Shown here: positions 25,009 through 36,225 of the stretch, in pieces | Position numbering within the stretch: the stretch's first letter is position 1 | Layout of the letters: every line of letters begins with the position of its first letter | Assembly (NCBI GenBank): GCA_017849615.1 | Contig: JAFIGS010000011.1 | Location: 1 to 64,000 of the forward strand | Reading direction: 5' to 3' | DNA length: 64,000 bases | DNA from: Pseudolabrys sp. | GTDB lineage: Bacteria > Pseudomonadota > Alphaproteobacteria > Rhizobiales > Xanthobacteraceae | Made by a program: the position numbers and the translations under genes | The notes under the pieces: generated by a model | What the model saw: the letters and a program-made list of their open reading frames with translations, nothing else | Told to the model about the DNA's origin: nothing | Databases searched by the model: none

Positions 25009-26616
25009 TCACCGGAACAGCTTACCCCCGCGCGGCCAGCCGTCGCCCGGCAAGGGCTTTTCGGTCAGCGGATCGGGATCGAGCCCGGCATCGGGGCCCG
25101 GATCATCCGGAACCTGGATCAGCGGCATGACCGGCTCGGCCGCCACCGGCTTCAGGGCGGGCCTGGACGGTTTGGCTACCGGCACCGGCTTGGCCAGGTC
25201 GGCTTTCGGCGCTTCGCTCGGCACCACCGCCTTGATCTCGATGGGCTCCGGCGCCTCGACGACCGGCTTAGGCTCGGGCTGCAAGGCCGGCATCGGCGGC
25301 GGCGGCGCATCGACCACCGGATGGGTCATGCCGATCTCGGCCAGCGGCACGCGCCATTCATAGCCATCGAGACGGCCGCGCGGCGACACCGGCAGCCAGC
25401 GGTCCGACACCACGCCATCGGCGGTCCACACCGGATCGGGCGCGGCGCGCATGGCGCGGCCGAGCCACTCGCGCACGCGGCCTTCGTCGCCGTGCTCGGT
25501 TTCCTCGATCTCGGCCATCAGCGTCGCGACGCGCTTCGACGGCGCGTTGAGATAGGGCGCCAGCGTCTCACGCGCGATCTTGAACTCGCGCGCATCGATG
25601 GCGGCCCGCGCCACCGCGATGGCGCCTTCGCGAACGGCGTTCGGCTCTTCGGACGACTTGCCGGCGAGCGTCTGCATGCGCGTGAGCCGCGCGCGGGCGG
25701 TGTCGCCGGGACGCAGATCGGCGTAAGCCTCGGCGATGTCGGGATGCGGATTGAGCCGCCACGCCGCGATCAGCACCTTGCCGGCGCGGCGCTGATCGCC
25801 CGCTTCGGCGAGACGACGCCCGGCGAAGGCCGCCGCGGGCACCAGCCCCGGCGCCAGCTTCACCGCGTCGAGCGCGGCGAGACGCGCGGCATCGCGGTCA
25901 CTGTCGGCGAGCGCCTGAGCCTGCGCCGTCAGCAGCACCGCGCGCTTGCGGCGATGGTCCTGTTTGTCGAGCGAGGCGCGCATGGCGTCGAGCGACTTGA
26001 GCGCGCCGCTCCAGTCGCCCTGCGCGCAGCGATCGTCGAGCACCGCCTGTCCGGCCCAGGCAAGTGCGGGATCGGCTTCCGCGGCCTGCTCGGCGACGCG
26101 GCGCGCGGTGACCATGTCGTTGCGGCGCTGCGCCTCGATATAAAGACCACGCAGGCCAAGCAGCTTCGTTTGCTCGTGCCGCGTCATCTCGTGGAAGGCG
26201 CGTTCGGCGCCGACGCGGTCGCCGGCGAGTTGCGCCGACTGCGCGGTGAGCAGCAGCGTCAGCGGATCGCCGGGCGACAGCCGCGCGGCTTCATCGGCGG
26301 AGCGCCGCGCCAGCCGCGTATCGCCGGAGCCGATGGCGACAAGGCCGCGCGAAATGGCGAGATAACCCTTCATCGCGCGGCGATGGCGGAAGAACAGCGA
26401 CACCTGTTCGGGCGAGCGCCAGATGGCGCGCGCCACCGACCAGAACATCACGCCGATGACGATCAGCGCCGCGACCGCGAGCAGCATGACCATCACCGAG
26501 GTTTCGACGTGATAGCCGAGCCAGGTGACGACGACGTCGCCGGGGCGGTCGGCGAGCCAGACAAAGCCCGCGGCGATCAGCGCGACAGTGATGAGAAAGA
26601 GAACGACCTGGATCAT
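25009..26616 (-). CDS. hemY: HemY-type TPR membrane protein
   Basis: The 535-residue protein starts with two membrane helices (about 1-20 and 40-65), then a long helical TPR region (about 90-400) and a Pro-rich C-terminal tail (from about 430). This is the layout of the HemY protein of the proteobacterial hemCDXY-type clusters, whose exact role is debated; it is not protoporphyrinogen oxidase. It starts 7 bp after the Mic60-like gene. The start at 26616 (MIQVVLFLITVAL) is the one that places the first helix at the N-terminus. Confidence 0.92.
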   Translation of the reverse strand: MIQVVLFLITVALIAAGFVWLADRPGDVVVTWLGYHVETSVMVMLLAVAALIVIGVMFWSVARAIWRSPEQVSLFFRHRRAMKGYLAISRGLVAIGSGDTRLARRSADEAARLSPGDPLTLLLTAQSAQLAGDRVGAERAFHEMTRHEQTKLLGLRGLYIEAQRRNDMVTARRVAEQAAEADPALAWAGQAVLDDRCAQGDWSGALKSLDAMRASLDKQDHRRKRAVLLTAQAQALADSDRDAARLAALDAVKLAPGLVPAAAFAGRRLAEAGDQRRAGKVLIAAWRLNPHPDIAEAYADLRPGDTARARLTRMQTLAGKSSEEPNAVREGAIAVARAAIDAREFKIARETLAPYLNAPSKRVATLMAEIEETEHGDEGRVREWLGRAMRAAPDPVWTADGVVSDRWLPVSPRGRLDGYEWRVPLAEIGMTHPVVDAPPPPMPALQPEPKPVVEAPEPIEIKAVVPSEAPKADLAKPVPVAKPSRPALKPVAAEPVMPLIQVPDDPGPDAGLDPDPLTEKPLPGDGWPRGGKLFR

Positions 26617-26623
26617 GCCGCCC

Positions 26624-27919
26624 TCACCTCGAACCGAGATTGCGCGCCGTGCCGGTGGCGAAGTCGCGCGCGGCATCGAGCGCCTTCTGCCGCGCCGTGG
26701 CGCGCGTCACCCAATTGGCGGCGACCTGACGCGCCGCTTCCGGCAGCGCCCCGATATCGGTGAGCGCCGCCGCGATATTGTCCTGCGCCGCGCTCTGCTC
26801 GATACGCGCCAGCACGGCGGAGACATCGTCGCCGGCCGGCGCATCGGCCGGGCGCACGCGCACCAGGCCCTCGGCGTTGGTCTTCAAGCGATCGAGGAAG
26901 CCGCCGCTCGACGTCGGCGTGCCGACCGCTTTCTTCATCTGCGGCAACAGATCGGTCAGCTCTTTGGCCAGCGTCTTCGCAGTCGGCACGCCCGAGGCCG
27001 CGAAAGGCCACAGCGGCGCCAGCGCCTTTTCGTCGGCACCGAGGGCTTTGGCTTGCGCCAGCTCTTCGGCAAACGGCACGCCGCGCAGCACGGCATCGCG
27101 CACCGCCGCCGCGCTCAGCGCCAGCCGCGCCGCGCGATCGGATTCGGAGGCCTTGGCAAGTTCGGCCCGCGCCGTCTTCGATTGCTCTTCGAGAGTCGAC
27201 AACCGTTGCTGCAATGAGGCGACGTCCGCCGACGACGCGCCCGCGGCCGCCGCGGTCTTCGACACGTCCTGAACATTGCTGCGCAACTCGGCCGCCGTCT
27301 TTTCGGCGGCTTCGGCACGCGATTGCGTCTCGCGCAAATTGGCGGCGAGTTCGTCATAGCGGCGGTTGAGCGCGGCGAGCGCGACGCCGAGCGACTTCAA
27401 CGCGTTGTCGTCGGCCGGCGCCGCAGACATTTTTCCGACGCTGTCCTCGACCTTGGCGACGCGGGCGGCCAGCGCATCGGCCGCACCGGTATTGGCCGGC
27501 GGCGCCTCGGGACGGCTCTGCAACTGCTTGAGCTGCGTCTCCAGCGCGGCGATGCGCGGATCTGGCGTCGCGGTCTGCTCGCTGGCGAACAAGCCGGCGG
27601 ACCAGCCGATGGCGACCACGAGTGTCGCGGCCGCGGCGCCGGCAATACCGCCGATCACCAGCGGCTTGAGCGCACCGGTGCGCTCCGGTGGCGGCGGCGC
27701 ATCGCCGGACGATTCGGAGCCGGATGAATCGGGAACAGCCGCCGGCTCGATCGGCGCCTCGGCAACCGACGCCTCCGCGGCTTCGGGAACAGCAGCTTCC
27801 TGCGCTCCGGACGGCGGTATTTCCTTCGCCTCGAGATCGATGGTCGGCGCGGCGCGCTTGCGGCGGCCGGCGGATTTGTCGGGCGTTACGCCGTCAGGAT
27901 TGGGATTCGTGTCGTTCAT
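26624..27919 (-). CDS. Mitofilin/Mic60-like inner-membrane protein
   Basis: The 431-residue protein has an acidic, Pro-rich N-terminal part (1-80), one membrane helix (about 86-110), a long coiled-coil region (about 120-275) and a C-terminal domain rich in short helices (AVLARIEQSAAQDNIAAALT, then AARQVAANWVTRATARQ), as in the alphaproteobacterial ancestors of mitochondrial Mic60. These proteins are reported to shape intracytoplasmic membranes. Location between hemD and hemY is the conserved context in this class. Confidence 0.88.
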   Translation of the reverse strand: MNDTNPNPDGVTPDKSAGRRKRAAPTIDLEAKEIPPSGAQEAAVPEAAEASVAEAPIEPAAVPDSSGSESSGDAPPPPERTGALKPLVIGGIAGAAAATLVVAIGWSAGLFASEQTATPDPRIAALETQLKQLQSRPEAPPANTGAADALAARVAKVEDSVGKMSAAPADDNALKSLGVALAALNRRYDELAANLRETQSRAEAAEKTAAELRSNVQDVSKTAAAAGASSADVASLQQRLSTLEEQSKTARAELAKASESDRAARLALSAAAVRDAVLRGVPFAEELAQAKALGADEKALAPLWPFAASGVPTAKTLAKELTDLLPQMKKAVGTPTSSGGFLDRLKTNAEGLVRVRPADAPAGDDVSAVLARIEQSAAQDNIAAALTDIGALPEAARQVAANWVTRATARQKALDAARDFATGTARNLGSR

Positions 27920-27993
27920 GCTGTGCGAACCCTAACGATTTGAAGCCCTGGCCGCAGCAATTAAAACCGCGAAGGTGACGAAAGCATAAAGCG

Positions 27994-28698
27994 TCAGGGC
28001 TCAAGAAGCGCCATCATCGAGGGCTCATCGGGCCTTTTCGCGACCGCCACATTGCGCGCGCCGGCCTGGATCAGCACCGCCGCGATCGCGCCCGACAGGC
28101 ATAGTTGCCGCAAGCGCGTGGCCTGCGTGGCGACACCGGCGACCTTGGCGCCGGTGATGAACTGTTCGGCGCTGCGTTTGGAATAATGCATCGCCGCCTC
28201 GACCGCGCCGCTTTGCAGCGCACCGATCAATTCCGGCGAAAACGGCAGCGGCACGGCGCGATAGACCACCGCGAGATCGGCGGCGACGCCGTGTCCGGCA
28301 AGATCGCCGATCAGGTCGGCGCTGCGATCCTCGCCGGCGATATAGAGAAGCGGCGCGCGCGAATCGGGCCGCCGCTCGGCGATCAGCCGCACCAGGTCCA
28401 CGGCATCGCCGCCAGCCGCGTGCACGTCGGTGAAGCCGATGGCGCGCGCCGCCTCGGCGCTGCGCTCGCCGACGGCATAGAGCGGCAGGGCCGTCAGCGC
28501 CGCGCACTCTGGATGACCGGCAATCGCCGCCGCCGCATTGGCGCTGGTGATGACGACGGCGCCATAGGTGTGCGCAAGCGTCAGCGGCAGATGCTCGACG
28601 CGCAGCAGCGGCGCGACCACGACGATATGGCCGCGCTGGCGCAACGCCGCGGCGGTGCGTTCGCTGTCATCCTGCGGCCGTGTCACCACGATGCGCAT
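27994..28698 (-). CDS. hemD: Uroporphyrinogen-III synthase
   Basis: The 234-residue protein has the diverse HemD fold; recognisable parts are MRIVVTRPQDDSERTAAALR, VITSANAAAAI, PLYAVGERSAEAARAIGF and AMHYSKRSAEQF. It cyclises hydroxymethylbilane with inversion of ring D. Position directly after hemC supports the call, since HemD sequences are weakly conserved. Confidence 0.92.
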   Translation of the reverse strand: MRIVVTRPQDDSERTAAALRQRGHIVVVAPLLRVEHLPLTLAHTYGAVVITSANAAAAIAGHPECAALTALPLYAVGERSAEAARAIGFTDVHAAGGDAVDLVRLIAERRPDSRAPLLYIAGEDRSADLIGDLAGHGVAADLAVVYRAVPLPFSPELIGALQSGAVEAAMHYSKRSAEQFITGAKVAGVATQATRLRQLCLSGAIAAVLIQAGARNVAVAKRPDEPSMMALLEP

Positions 28699-28713
28699 TG
28701 TTGCTCCCCGAAA

Positions 28714-28757
28714 GCGTTTCCAGGCGAAGTGGATACCGGTTCGCCGTCCGGAAACGC
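28714..28757. repeat. Inverted repeat GCGTTTCC ... GGAAACGC
   Basis: Perfect 8-bp arms (28714-28721 and 28750-28757) flank AGGCGAAGTGGATACCGG and CCG. It is a widespread rhizobial intergenic repeat and lies between hemC and hemD, so it is inside the presumed hemCD transcript. Confidence 0.8.
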
Positions 28758-28768
28758 GTCAAAAAAAA

Positions 28769-29695
28769 TCAGTCGAAGAAATCCGGCCCACCGATCTTCT
28801 TGAGCGCGCGGCCGGCTTCGTCACCGATACGCACCGCATCGCGGATGTGGCCATTGCCGGCAATATCATGCGCGGCGCTGCCGTCGGGCCGCGCGATCAG
28901 GCCGTGGAAATGCAGCGCGTTGCCCGACAGGGTCGCATGACCGGCGAGCGGCGTCTTGCACGAGCCGTCGAGGGCGGTGAGAAAGGCGCGCTCGCAGGCG
29001 ACCGCGATGAATGTCGGCGCGTGATTGATCTGCGCCACGAATTGCCGCGTGCGGTTGTCGTCGCCGCGCGTCTCGATGCCGATCGCGCCCTGCGCCACCG
29101 CGGGCACGAACTCTTCGGCCGACATGATGTGCGTGGCGTGGTCCGCCATGCCGAGCCGGTTGAGGCCGGCGATGGCGAGCAGCGTCGCATCGACCTCGCC
29201 GGCTTCAAGCTTGCGCAGGCGCGTCTGCACATTGCCGCGCAGGGACGACACCACGAGATCGGGCCGCGCTTTCTTGACCAGAGCCTGACGGCGCAATGAC
29301 GCGGTGCCGAGCCTCGCCCCCTGCGGCAGATCGGCCAGCGACTTCGCTTTCAGGCTGATGAAGGCGTCGCGCGGGTCTTCGCGCTCAAGGCAGGCCGCGA
29401 GCAGAAGCCCCGGCTGCGACAGGGTCGGCATGTCCTTGGCCGAATGCACGGCGAGGTCGATGCGCTCGGTGAGCAGCGCTTCCTCGATCTCCTTGGTGAA
29501 CAGCCCCTTGCCGCCCATCTCCGACAAAGGCCGGTCCTGAATGGCGTCGCCAGTGGTCTTGATGACGACGACTTCGAACGCCGTTTCCGGCGCGCCGGTT
29601 ACCCGCGCCAGCAGCGTGCGCACAAGATGGGCCTGGGCCAGCGCCAGCGGTGAGCCGCGCGTGCCGAGGCGAAGAAGGGGAGCCGATTGCGCCAT
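28769..29695 (-). CDS. hemC: Hydroxymethylbilane synthase
   Basis: The 308-residue protein has LRLGTRGSPLALAQAHLV at the start, SLRGNVQTRLRKLEAG in the middle and the dipyrromethane-cofactor cysteine in GSCKTPLAGHA (Cys about residue 244). It polymerises four porphobilinogens. It is first in hemC-hemD-mic60-hemY, divergent from tsaD across a repeat. Confidence 0.97.
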   Translation of the reverse strand: MAQSAPLLRLGTRGSPLALAQAHLVRTLLARVTGAPETAFEVVVIKTTGDAIQDRPLSEMGGKGLFTKEIEEALLTERIDLAVHSAKDMPTLSQPGLLLAACLEREDPRDAFISLKAKSLADLPQGARLGTASLRRQALVKKARPDLVVSSLRGNVQTRLRKLEAGEVDATLLAIAGLNRLGMADHATHIMSAEEFVPAVAQGAIGIETRGDDNRTRQFVAQINHAPTFIAVACERAFLTALDGSCKTPLAGHATLSGNALHFHGLIARPDGSAAHDIAGNGHIRDAVRIGDEAGRALKKIGGPDFFD

Positions 29696-29761
29696 ATGTC
29701 CTCGCGGTGCTAGGCGGTCCTTGTAGTGCAGGCTTAGGGGAATTGGGAGAGTGCGCTCTCC

Positions 29762-29865
29762 GTCATTCCGGGGCGCGGCTGAAGGCCGCGAGCCCGGAAT
29801 CCATAACCCCGGCGCTGCGGCGTATGGATTCCGGGTTCGCGCGTTTCACGCGCCCCCGGAATGAC
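29762..29865. repeat. Dispersed palindromic repeat, GTCATTCCGGGGC type
   Basis: Same family as 191-293 and 40597-40700, with the inner CCGGAATCCATA and TATGGATTCCGG arms. It fills most of the hemC-tsaD divergent region and ends 16 bp before the tsaD start. Confidence 0.9.
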
Positions 29866-29881
29866 AAAAAGTGGGATCCCC

Positions 29882-30955
29882 ATGCTCGTCCTCGGCATCG
29901 AGACGACCTGCGACGAAACCGCGGCCGCCGTCGTCGAACGCAAGGCCGACGGCAGCGGGCATATCCTGTCCAATGTCGTGCTCAGCCAGGTCGACGAGCA
30001 CGCGGTATTCGGCGGCGTGGTGCCGGAAATCGCCGCGCGCGCCCATGTCGAGGCCATCGACGCCATCATTGACGAAGCCATGCGCGAGGCCGGCACGAGC
30101 TATGATGACCTTGACGGCGTTGCCGCCGCCGCCGGCCCCGGCCTGATCGGCGGCGTCATCGTCGGCCTGACCAGCGCCAAGGCCATTGCGCTGGTGAAGA
30201 ACAAGCCGCTGCTCGCCATCAACCATCTCGAGGCGCATGCGCTCACCGCGCGGCTCACCGACAACACGGCGTTTCCCTATCTGTTGTTCCTTGCGTCCGG
30301 CGGCCACACCCAGATCGTCGCCGTGCTCGGCGTCGGCGACTATGTGCGGCTCGGCACGACGCAGGACGACGCCATCGGCGAGGCCTTCGACAAGACCGCC
30401 AAGCTGCTCGGCCTCGGCTTTCCCGGCGGCCCGCAGGTCGAGCGCCAGGCTTTCGCCGGCGACAAGACCCGCTTTGCCCTGCCGCGGCCGATGCAGCATC
30501 GCAAGGAAGCCGACTTCTCGTTTTCCGGTCTCAAGACCGCATTGCGGCTCGAAGCCGAACGCATCGCGCCGCTGTCGCCGCAGGACGTCGCCGATCTGTG
30601 CGCCTCGTTCCAGGAGGCTGTGGTCGATGTGGTGCGCGACCGCCTGCGCGCGGGCTTGAAGCTGTTTCGCGACCGCTTCGGCGAGCCGAACGCGCTGGTG
30701 GCGGCCGGCGGCGTTGCCGCCAACCAAGCCGTCCGCGGCGCGCTGACCCGTGTCGCCATGGAGACCGGCACGCCGCTCGCGGTGCCGCCGCTCAAGCTCT
30801 GCACCGACAACGGCGCCATGATCGCCTGGGCCGGGATCGAGCGCCTCGCCCTCGGCCTCACCGACACCATGGAATTCGCCCCCCGCGCGCGTTGGCCGCT
30901 CGACGCCGGTGCCGCGGCGCAAGGTGCGCTCACCCGCACGGCCGCGTATAAGTAG
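29882..30955 (+). CDS. tsaD: tRNA N6-adenosine threonylcarbamoyltransferase
   Basis: The 357-residue protein begins [13 protein letters not shown] and has the metal-ligand motif HLEAH (His115 and His119), the [11 protein letters not shown] block and the C-terminal [14 protein letters not shown]. It transfers threonylcarbamoyl to A37 of ANN-reading tRNAs with TsaB and TsaE, neither of which is in the window. The frame can be read from 29861 but those codons fall in the repeat; the conserved start is 29882. Its ribosome binding site is weak. Confidence 0.97.
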   Translation: MLVLGIETTCDETAAAVVERKADGSGHILSNVVLSQVDEHAVFGGVVPEIAARAHVEAIDAIIDEAMREAGTSYDDLDGVAAAAGPGLIGGVIVGLTSAKAIALVKNKPLLAINHLEAHALTARLTDNTAFPYLLFLASGGHTQIVAVLGVGDYVRLGTTQDDAIGEAFDKTAKLLGLGFPGGPQVERQAFAGDKTRFALPRPMQHRKEADFSFSGLKTALRLEAERIAPLSPQDVADLCASFQEAVVDVVRDRLRAGLKLFRDRFGEPNALVAAGGVAANQAVRGALTRVAMETGTPLAVPPLKLCTDNGAMIAWAGIERLALGLTDTMEFAPRARWPLDAGAAAQGALTRTAAYK

Positions 30956-30981
30956 CCTCCGATCCTGCCGGAAGACCTTGC

Positions 30982-31956
30982 ATGACCATTCAACGCATCG
31001 CTGTTCTTGGAGGCGGCGCCTGGGGCACCGCGCTGGCGCAGACCGCCGCGCGCGCCGGCCGCGACGTGACCTTGTGGGAATTCGACGCCGGCCACGCCGA
31101 GCATCTCAGCCAGCAGCGCGAGAGCCGCTTCCTGCCCGGCGTGAAACTCGAGCCCGCGATCAAGGTCACGCGCGCGCTCGGCGAGGCGGCGCGGAACGAC
31201 GCCATCCTGCTGGTGGTGCCGGCGCAGGCCTTGCGCTCGGTGGTGGCGCAACTGACGCGGACCATGAAGCCCGGCACGCCGCTGATTGCCTGCGCCAAGG
31301 GCATCGAGCACGGCACGCACAAATTCATGACCGAGATCATCGCCGAATGCACCGACGCCGCGGTGCCGGCGATCTTGTCCGGCCCGAGCTTCGCCGCAGA
31401 CGTGGCGCGCGGCCTGCCGACCGCGGTGACCATCGCCGCGGCGGATGCGCTGGTCGCCGAGAAGCTGGCGCATGCGCTCAACTCCGGCAGCTTCCGGCCC
31501 TATCACTCGACCGATATTCGCGGCGTCGAGATCGGCGGCGCCGTCAAGAACGTGCTGGCAATCGCTTCGGGCATCGTCAGCGGCCGCGGCCTCGGGGCTT
31601 CGGCGTCGGCGGCGCTGACGACACGCGGCTTCGCGGAGATGATGCGCTTTGGCCGCGCGCTCGGCGCGAGGCCGGAGACGCTGACCGGCCTGTCCGGACT
31701 CGGCGATCTGATCCTGACCTGCTCGTCGCCGCAGTCGCGCAACTTTTCCTATGGCGCCGCGCTCGGCCGCGGCGAAGCGCCGAGCGGCAAGCTGGCCGAA
31801 GGCGCCTTCACCGCGCCGGTGCTGCTGGAAATGGCGCGCGAGAAAAACATCGACATGCCGATTTCGCTCGCGGTCGCCGCGGTGCTCGCCAACGAACTGA
31901 GCGTCGATGAGGCGATCGCGGCGCTTCTGTCGCGCCCGATCAAGTCGGAGGAGTGA
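30982..31956 (+). CDS. gpsA: Glycerol-3-phosphate dehydrogenase [NAD(P)+]
   Basis: The 324-residue enzyme has the nucleotide-binding motif [10 protein letters not shown] (residues 9-18), the substrate region [17 protein letters not shown], and [14 protein letters not shown] with the catalytic Lys. It makes sn-glycerol-3-phosphate for phospholipids. It lies 26 bp after tsaD on the same strand, the usual alphaproteobacterial neighbourhood. Confidence 0.97.
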   Translation: MTIQRIAVLGGGAWGTALAQTAARAGRDVTLWEFDAGHAEHLSQQRESRFLPGVKLEPAIKVTRALGEAARNDAILLVVPAQALRSVVAQLTRTMKPGTPLIACAKGIEHGTHKFMTEIIAECTDAAVPAILSGPSFAADVARGLPTAVTIAAADALVAEKLAHALNSGSFRPYHSTDIRGVEIGGAVKNVLAIASGIVSGRGLGASASAALTTRGFAEMMRFGRALGARPETLTGLSGLGDLILTCSSPQSRNFSYGAALGRGEAPSGKLAEGAFTAPVLLEMAREKNIDMPISLAVAAVLANELSVDEAIAALLSRPIKSEE

Positions 31957-31965
31957 TCCACATCC

Positions 31966-32052
31966 GTCATGCCCCGCGAAGGCGGGGCACCCAGCAATGA
32001 ATAGTTTTGCTATGTTGGAAGCGCTGGATCGTCCGCCTTCGCGGACGATGAC
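31966..32052. repeat. Intergenic hairpin repeat pair
   Basis: GTCATGCCCCGCGAAGGCGG forms one stem with GCCCCGC/GCGGGGC, and CGTCCGCCTTCGCGGACGATG the other, joined by an AT-rich spacer. It is in the family of 381-413 and 8088-8154, and ends 15 bp before the EVE protein gene. Confidence 0.82.
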
Positions 32053-32067
32053 GAGGGAAAGTTGCAC

Positions 32068-32490
32068 ATGGCCTACTGGTTGCTGAAATCCGAACCCGAT
32101 GCCTGGTCGTGGGACCAGATGGTGAAAGCCGGGCCTAAGGGCACCGCCTGGACCGGCATCCGCAACCACACCGCCAAGCTCAACATCATGAAGATGAAGA
32201 AGGGCGACCGCGGCTTCTTCTATCACTCCAATATCGGCAAGGAGATCGTCGGTATCGTCGAGGTCATCAAGCCGGCCTATCCCGATCCGACCGCGGAAGC
32301 CGGCTCGCCCTGGGTCTGCGTCGACGTCAAGGCGGTGGAAGCACTGCCCAAGGCGGTAACGCTCGCCGCCATCAAGGCCGAACCGAAGCTGGCCGAAATT
32401 CAGGTGCTCAAGCAGTCGCGGCTGTCGCTGCCGGCCATCACCGATGCCGAATGGAAGCTGGTCTGCAAGATGGGCGGCGTGAAGCTTTAG
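32068..32490 (+). CDS. EVE domain-containing protein
   Basis: The 140-residue protein is a single EVE domain: MAYWLLKSEPDAWSWD, WTGIRNHTAKLNI, GDRGFFYHSN and the GIVEVIKPAYPDPTA block. EVE domains are related to PUA and YTH folds and bind modified bases in DNA or RNA. The usual downstream neighbourhood in alphaproteobacteria places it near gpsA and tsaD, as here. Confidence 0.95.
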   Translation: MAYWLLKSEPDAWSWDQMVKAGPKGTAWTGIRNHTAKLNIMKMKKGDRGFFYHSNIGKEIVGIVEVIKPAYPDPTAEAGSPWVCVDVKAVEALPKAVTLAAIKAEPKLAEIQVLKQSRLSLPAITDAEWKLVCKMGGVKL

Positions 32491-32495
32491 GACGC

Positions 32496-32972
32496 TTACC
32501 GCCGCCGCACCGCGATCGGCGGCAGGCGCGGCTCGACCGGCATCGACTGGATGATCGAGGTGTTGGTCAGCGCGAATGGATTGATCGCGTCGATCAAGCG
32601 CTCGAGGTCGGCGACCGATCGCAGATGCGCCCGCACCATGTAGCAGTCCTCGCCGGTGATGCGGTCGCAGGAGACGATCTCCGGCAGGCTTTTCAGAATC
32701 TCCGCCACTTTCTTGAGCTGGCCCGGCGTCGGCCGCACGCGGATCCACGCCGCGATCGGCAGCCCCAGCGCCGCCGGATCGATGATGGCGCGGTAGCCCG
32801 TGATCACACCCGCTTCTTCCAGACGCTTGATGCGCTCGGCGACGCTAGGCGCCGACAGCTTCACCAGCCGCGCCAGTTCCGCCGTGCTGACGCGGGCATT
32901 GGCGGCCAGGGCGCCGATCAATCTGGCATCGATCGCGTCGAAAACGGTATTTTCGGATCGAAGGCTTTTCAT
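32496..32972 (-). CDS. Lrp/AsnC family transcriptional regulator
   Basis: The 158-residue protein has an N-terminal helix-turn-helix (RVSTAELARLVKLSAPSVAE) and a C-terminal RAM domain that binds amino acids. It is divergent from an EamA transporter gene 87 bp away, a common pairing in which the regulator senses the exported or imported amino acid. It converges with the EVE gene with a 5-bp gap. Confidence 0.94.
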   Translation of the reverse strand: MKSLRSENTVFDAIDARLIGALAANARVSTAELARLVKLSAPSVAERIKRLEEAGVITGYRAIIDPAALGLPIAAWIRVRPTPGQLKKVAEILKSLPEIVSCDRITGEDCYMVRAHLRSVADLERLIDAINPFALTNTSIIQSMPVEPRLPPIAVRRR

Positions 32973-33059
32973 GGAAATGTCCTTTGATCATTAGCAAACG
33001 GAGGCTGTTAGACTGCCGAATCTGATAGATAGTTACAGCTTTGGCTCCAGAATGCATTC

Positions 33060-33950
33060 ATGCTATCTTGGGCCCCCGACGGCTTCAATCGCGCCGCCGA
33101 AAGAACGCCGCCCCATGTCTGGTTCGGCGTCAGCGCAACGTTCCATTATCTCGGCCCGTCATTCGCGGTGCTGCTGTTTCCGGCCGTCGGCGTGCTCGGC
33201 GTCGCCTGGTTCCGCATCGCATCGGCGGCGGTCGCATTCACGCTTGTCACCAAACCATGGCGCACCATCGCCCGCGCCGACGGCCGAACACGCTTCATGC
33301 TCGTCGGCCTCGGCCTTTGCCTCGCGGCGATGAATGCGTCGTTCTATCTCGCGCTCGATCGTCTGCCGATGAGCCTCGTGGCGGCCATGGAATTCGTCGG
33401 CACCATCGCCATCGCGCTCGCCGGCATGCGCTCGTGGCGAAATCTTCTCGCGCTGGCGCTGGTGATCACCGGCGTTTTCATCCTGATCGACGTGAAGTGG
33501 GCCACCGATCCGATCGGCATCGCCTGGTCGCTCCTCAATGCCATGCTGTTTGCCGGCTACATCGTCATCGGCCACAAGGTCGCGCAGGACGGGGCAAGCG
33601 ACGGCGTCGAACGGCTGGGCGCCGCGATGCTGATTGCCTTCGTGGTCATCATGCCGGTCGGCCTCCTCGAGGCGGTCAGGGCCTTCGACTCTCCCCGGCT
33701 GGTGCTGGCCGGGATCGGCGTCGGCATCTGCTCGTCGGTGATCCCCTATGTCTGCGACCAGCTCGCGATGGCCCGGCTGCCGCGAGCGAGCTTCGCATTG
33801 CTGCTGGCCCTGCTTCCGGTCACGGCGACCGTCATCGCGGCAGTGGTCCTCGCCCAGATCCCATCGCTCACCGACCTCGCCGGAATAGCCCTGGTGGTCG
33901 CCGGCATCGCCGTTCACCGCCCCCCGACAGAGGCGCCGCAGGCGCCCTGA
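33060..33950 (+). CDS. EamA/RhtA-type inner-membrane exporter
   Basis: The 296-residue protein has about ten hydrophobic segments in two EamA repeats (AAMEFVGTIAIALAGMRSW in the first; QLAMARLPRASFALLLALLP in the second) and resembles RhtA, which exports threonine and homoserine. Divergence from an Lrp-type regulator supports amino acid efflux. The real start may be downstream of the first Met; MLSW at 33060 is used here. Confidence 0.92.
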   Translation: MLSWAPDGFNRAAERTPPHVWFGVSATFHYLGPSFAVLLFPAVGVLGVAWFRIASAAVAFTLVTKPWRTIARADGRTRFMLVGLGLCLAAMNASFYLALDRLPMSLVAAMEFVGTIAIALAGMRSWRNLLALALVITGVFILIDVKWATDPIGIAWSLLNAMLFAGYIVIGHKVAQDGASDGVERLGAAMLIAFVVIMPVGLLEAVRAFDSPRLVLAGIGVGICSSVIPYVCDQLAMARLPRASFALLLALLPVTATVIAAVVLAQIPSLTDLAGIALVVAGIAVHRPPTEAPQAP

Positions 33951-34012
33951 AACACCCCCTGGCATTGATATTTCCCAAATGTCGCACACGACGAAAGTCG
34001 CAAGCTGAGCGC

Positions 34013-34042
34013 TTGTGACAGGTTGCACCCGCGGCGCATAAT
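34013..34042 (+). promoter_or_regulatory. Candidate promoter upstream of acs
   Basis: TTGTGA (34013-34018) and CATAAT (34037-34042) with an 18-bp spacer lie 73 bp before the acs start. Pattern match only. Confidence 0.35.
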
Positions 34043-34061
34043 GGGCGGGAACCATAAGCGC

Positions 34062-34079
34062 CCCCGGGCTTAACCGGGG
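34062..34079 (+). promoter_or_regulatory. Hairpin in the acs leader
   Basis: CCCCGG (34062-34067) and CCGGGG (34074-34079) form a perfect stem with loop GCTTAA, about 18 bp upstream of the acs ribosome binding site (GGGAGGGAG at 34102-34110). It may stabilise the 5' leader or tune translation. Confidence 0.45.
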
Positions 34080-34114
34080 TGCCGCGTCATGCCGCGATAC
34101 CGGGAGGGAGTGCG

Positions 34115-36073
<1,959 letters not shown>

Positions 36074-36095
36074 TTACTTAGCGCGCTTATTTCTT

Positions 36096-36120
36096 CCCCT
36101 CTCCCCTTGTGGGAGAGGGG
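36096..36120 (+). terminator. Strong hairpin downstream of acs
   Basis: CCCCTCTCCC and GGGAGAGGGG form a perfect 10-bp stem with a 5-nt loop (CTTGT) 23 bp after the acs stop. It lacks a following T-tract, so it may be a Rho-linked or 3'-end-protecting structure rather than a classic terminator, or a dispersed repeat. Confidence 0.55.
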
Positions 36121-36225
36121 AAAGAGCAAAGTTCCATCCGCCGCATTTACGTTACCGGCAGCTTTCCGCCGCCAGGTATCCGCCCCGCCCTATGATCGCT
36201 CCGATCATTCCGGGCGGCCCAAGGC

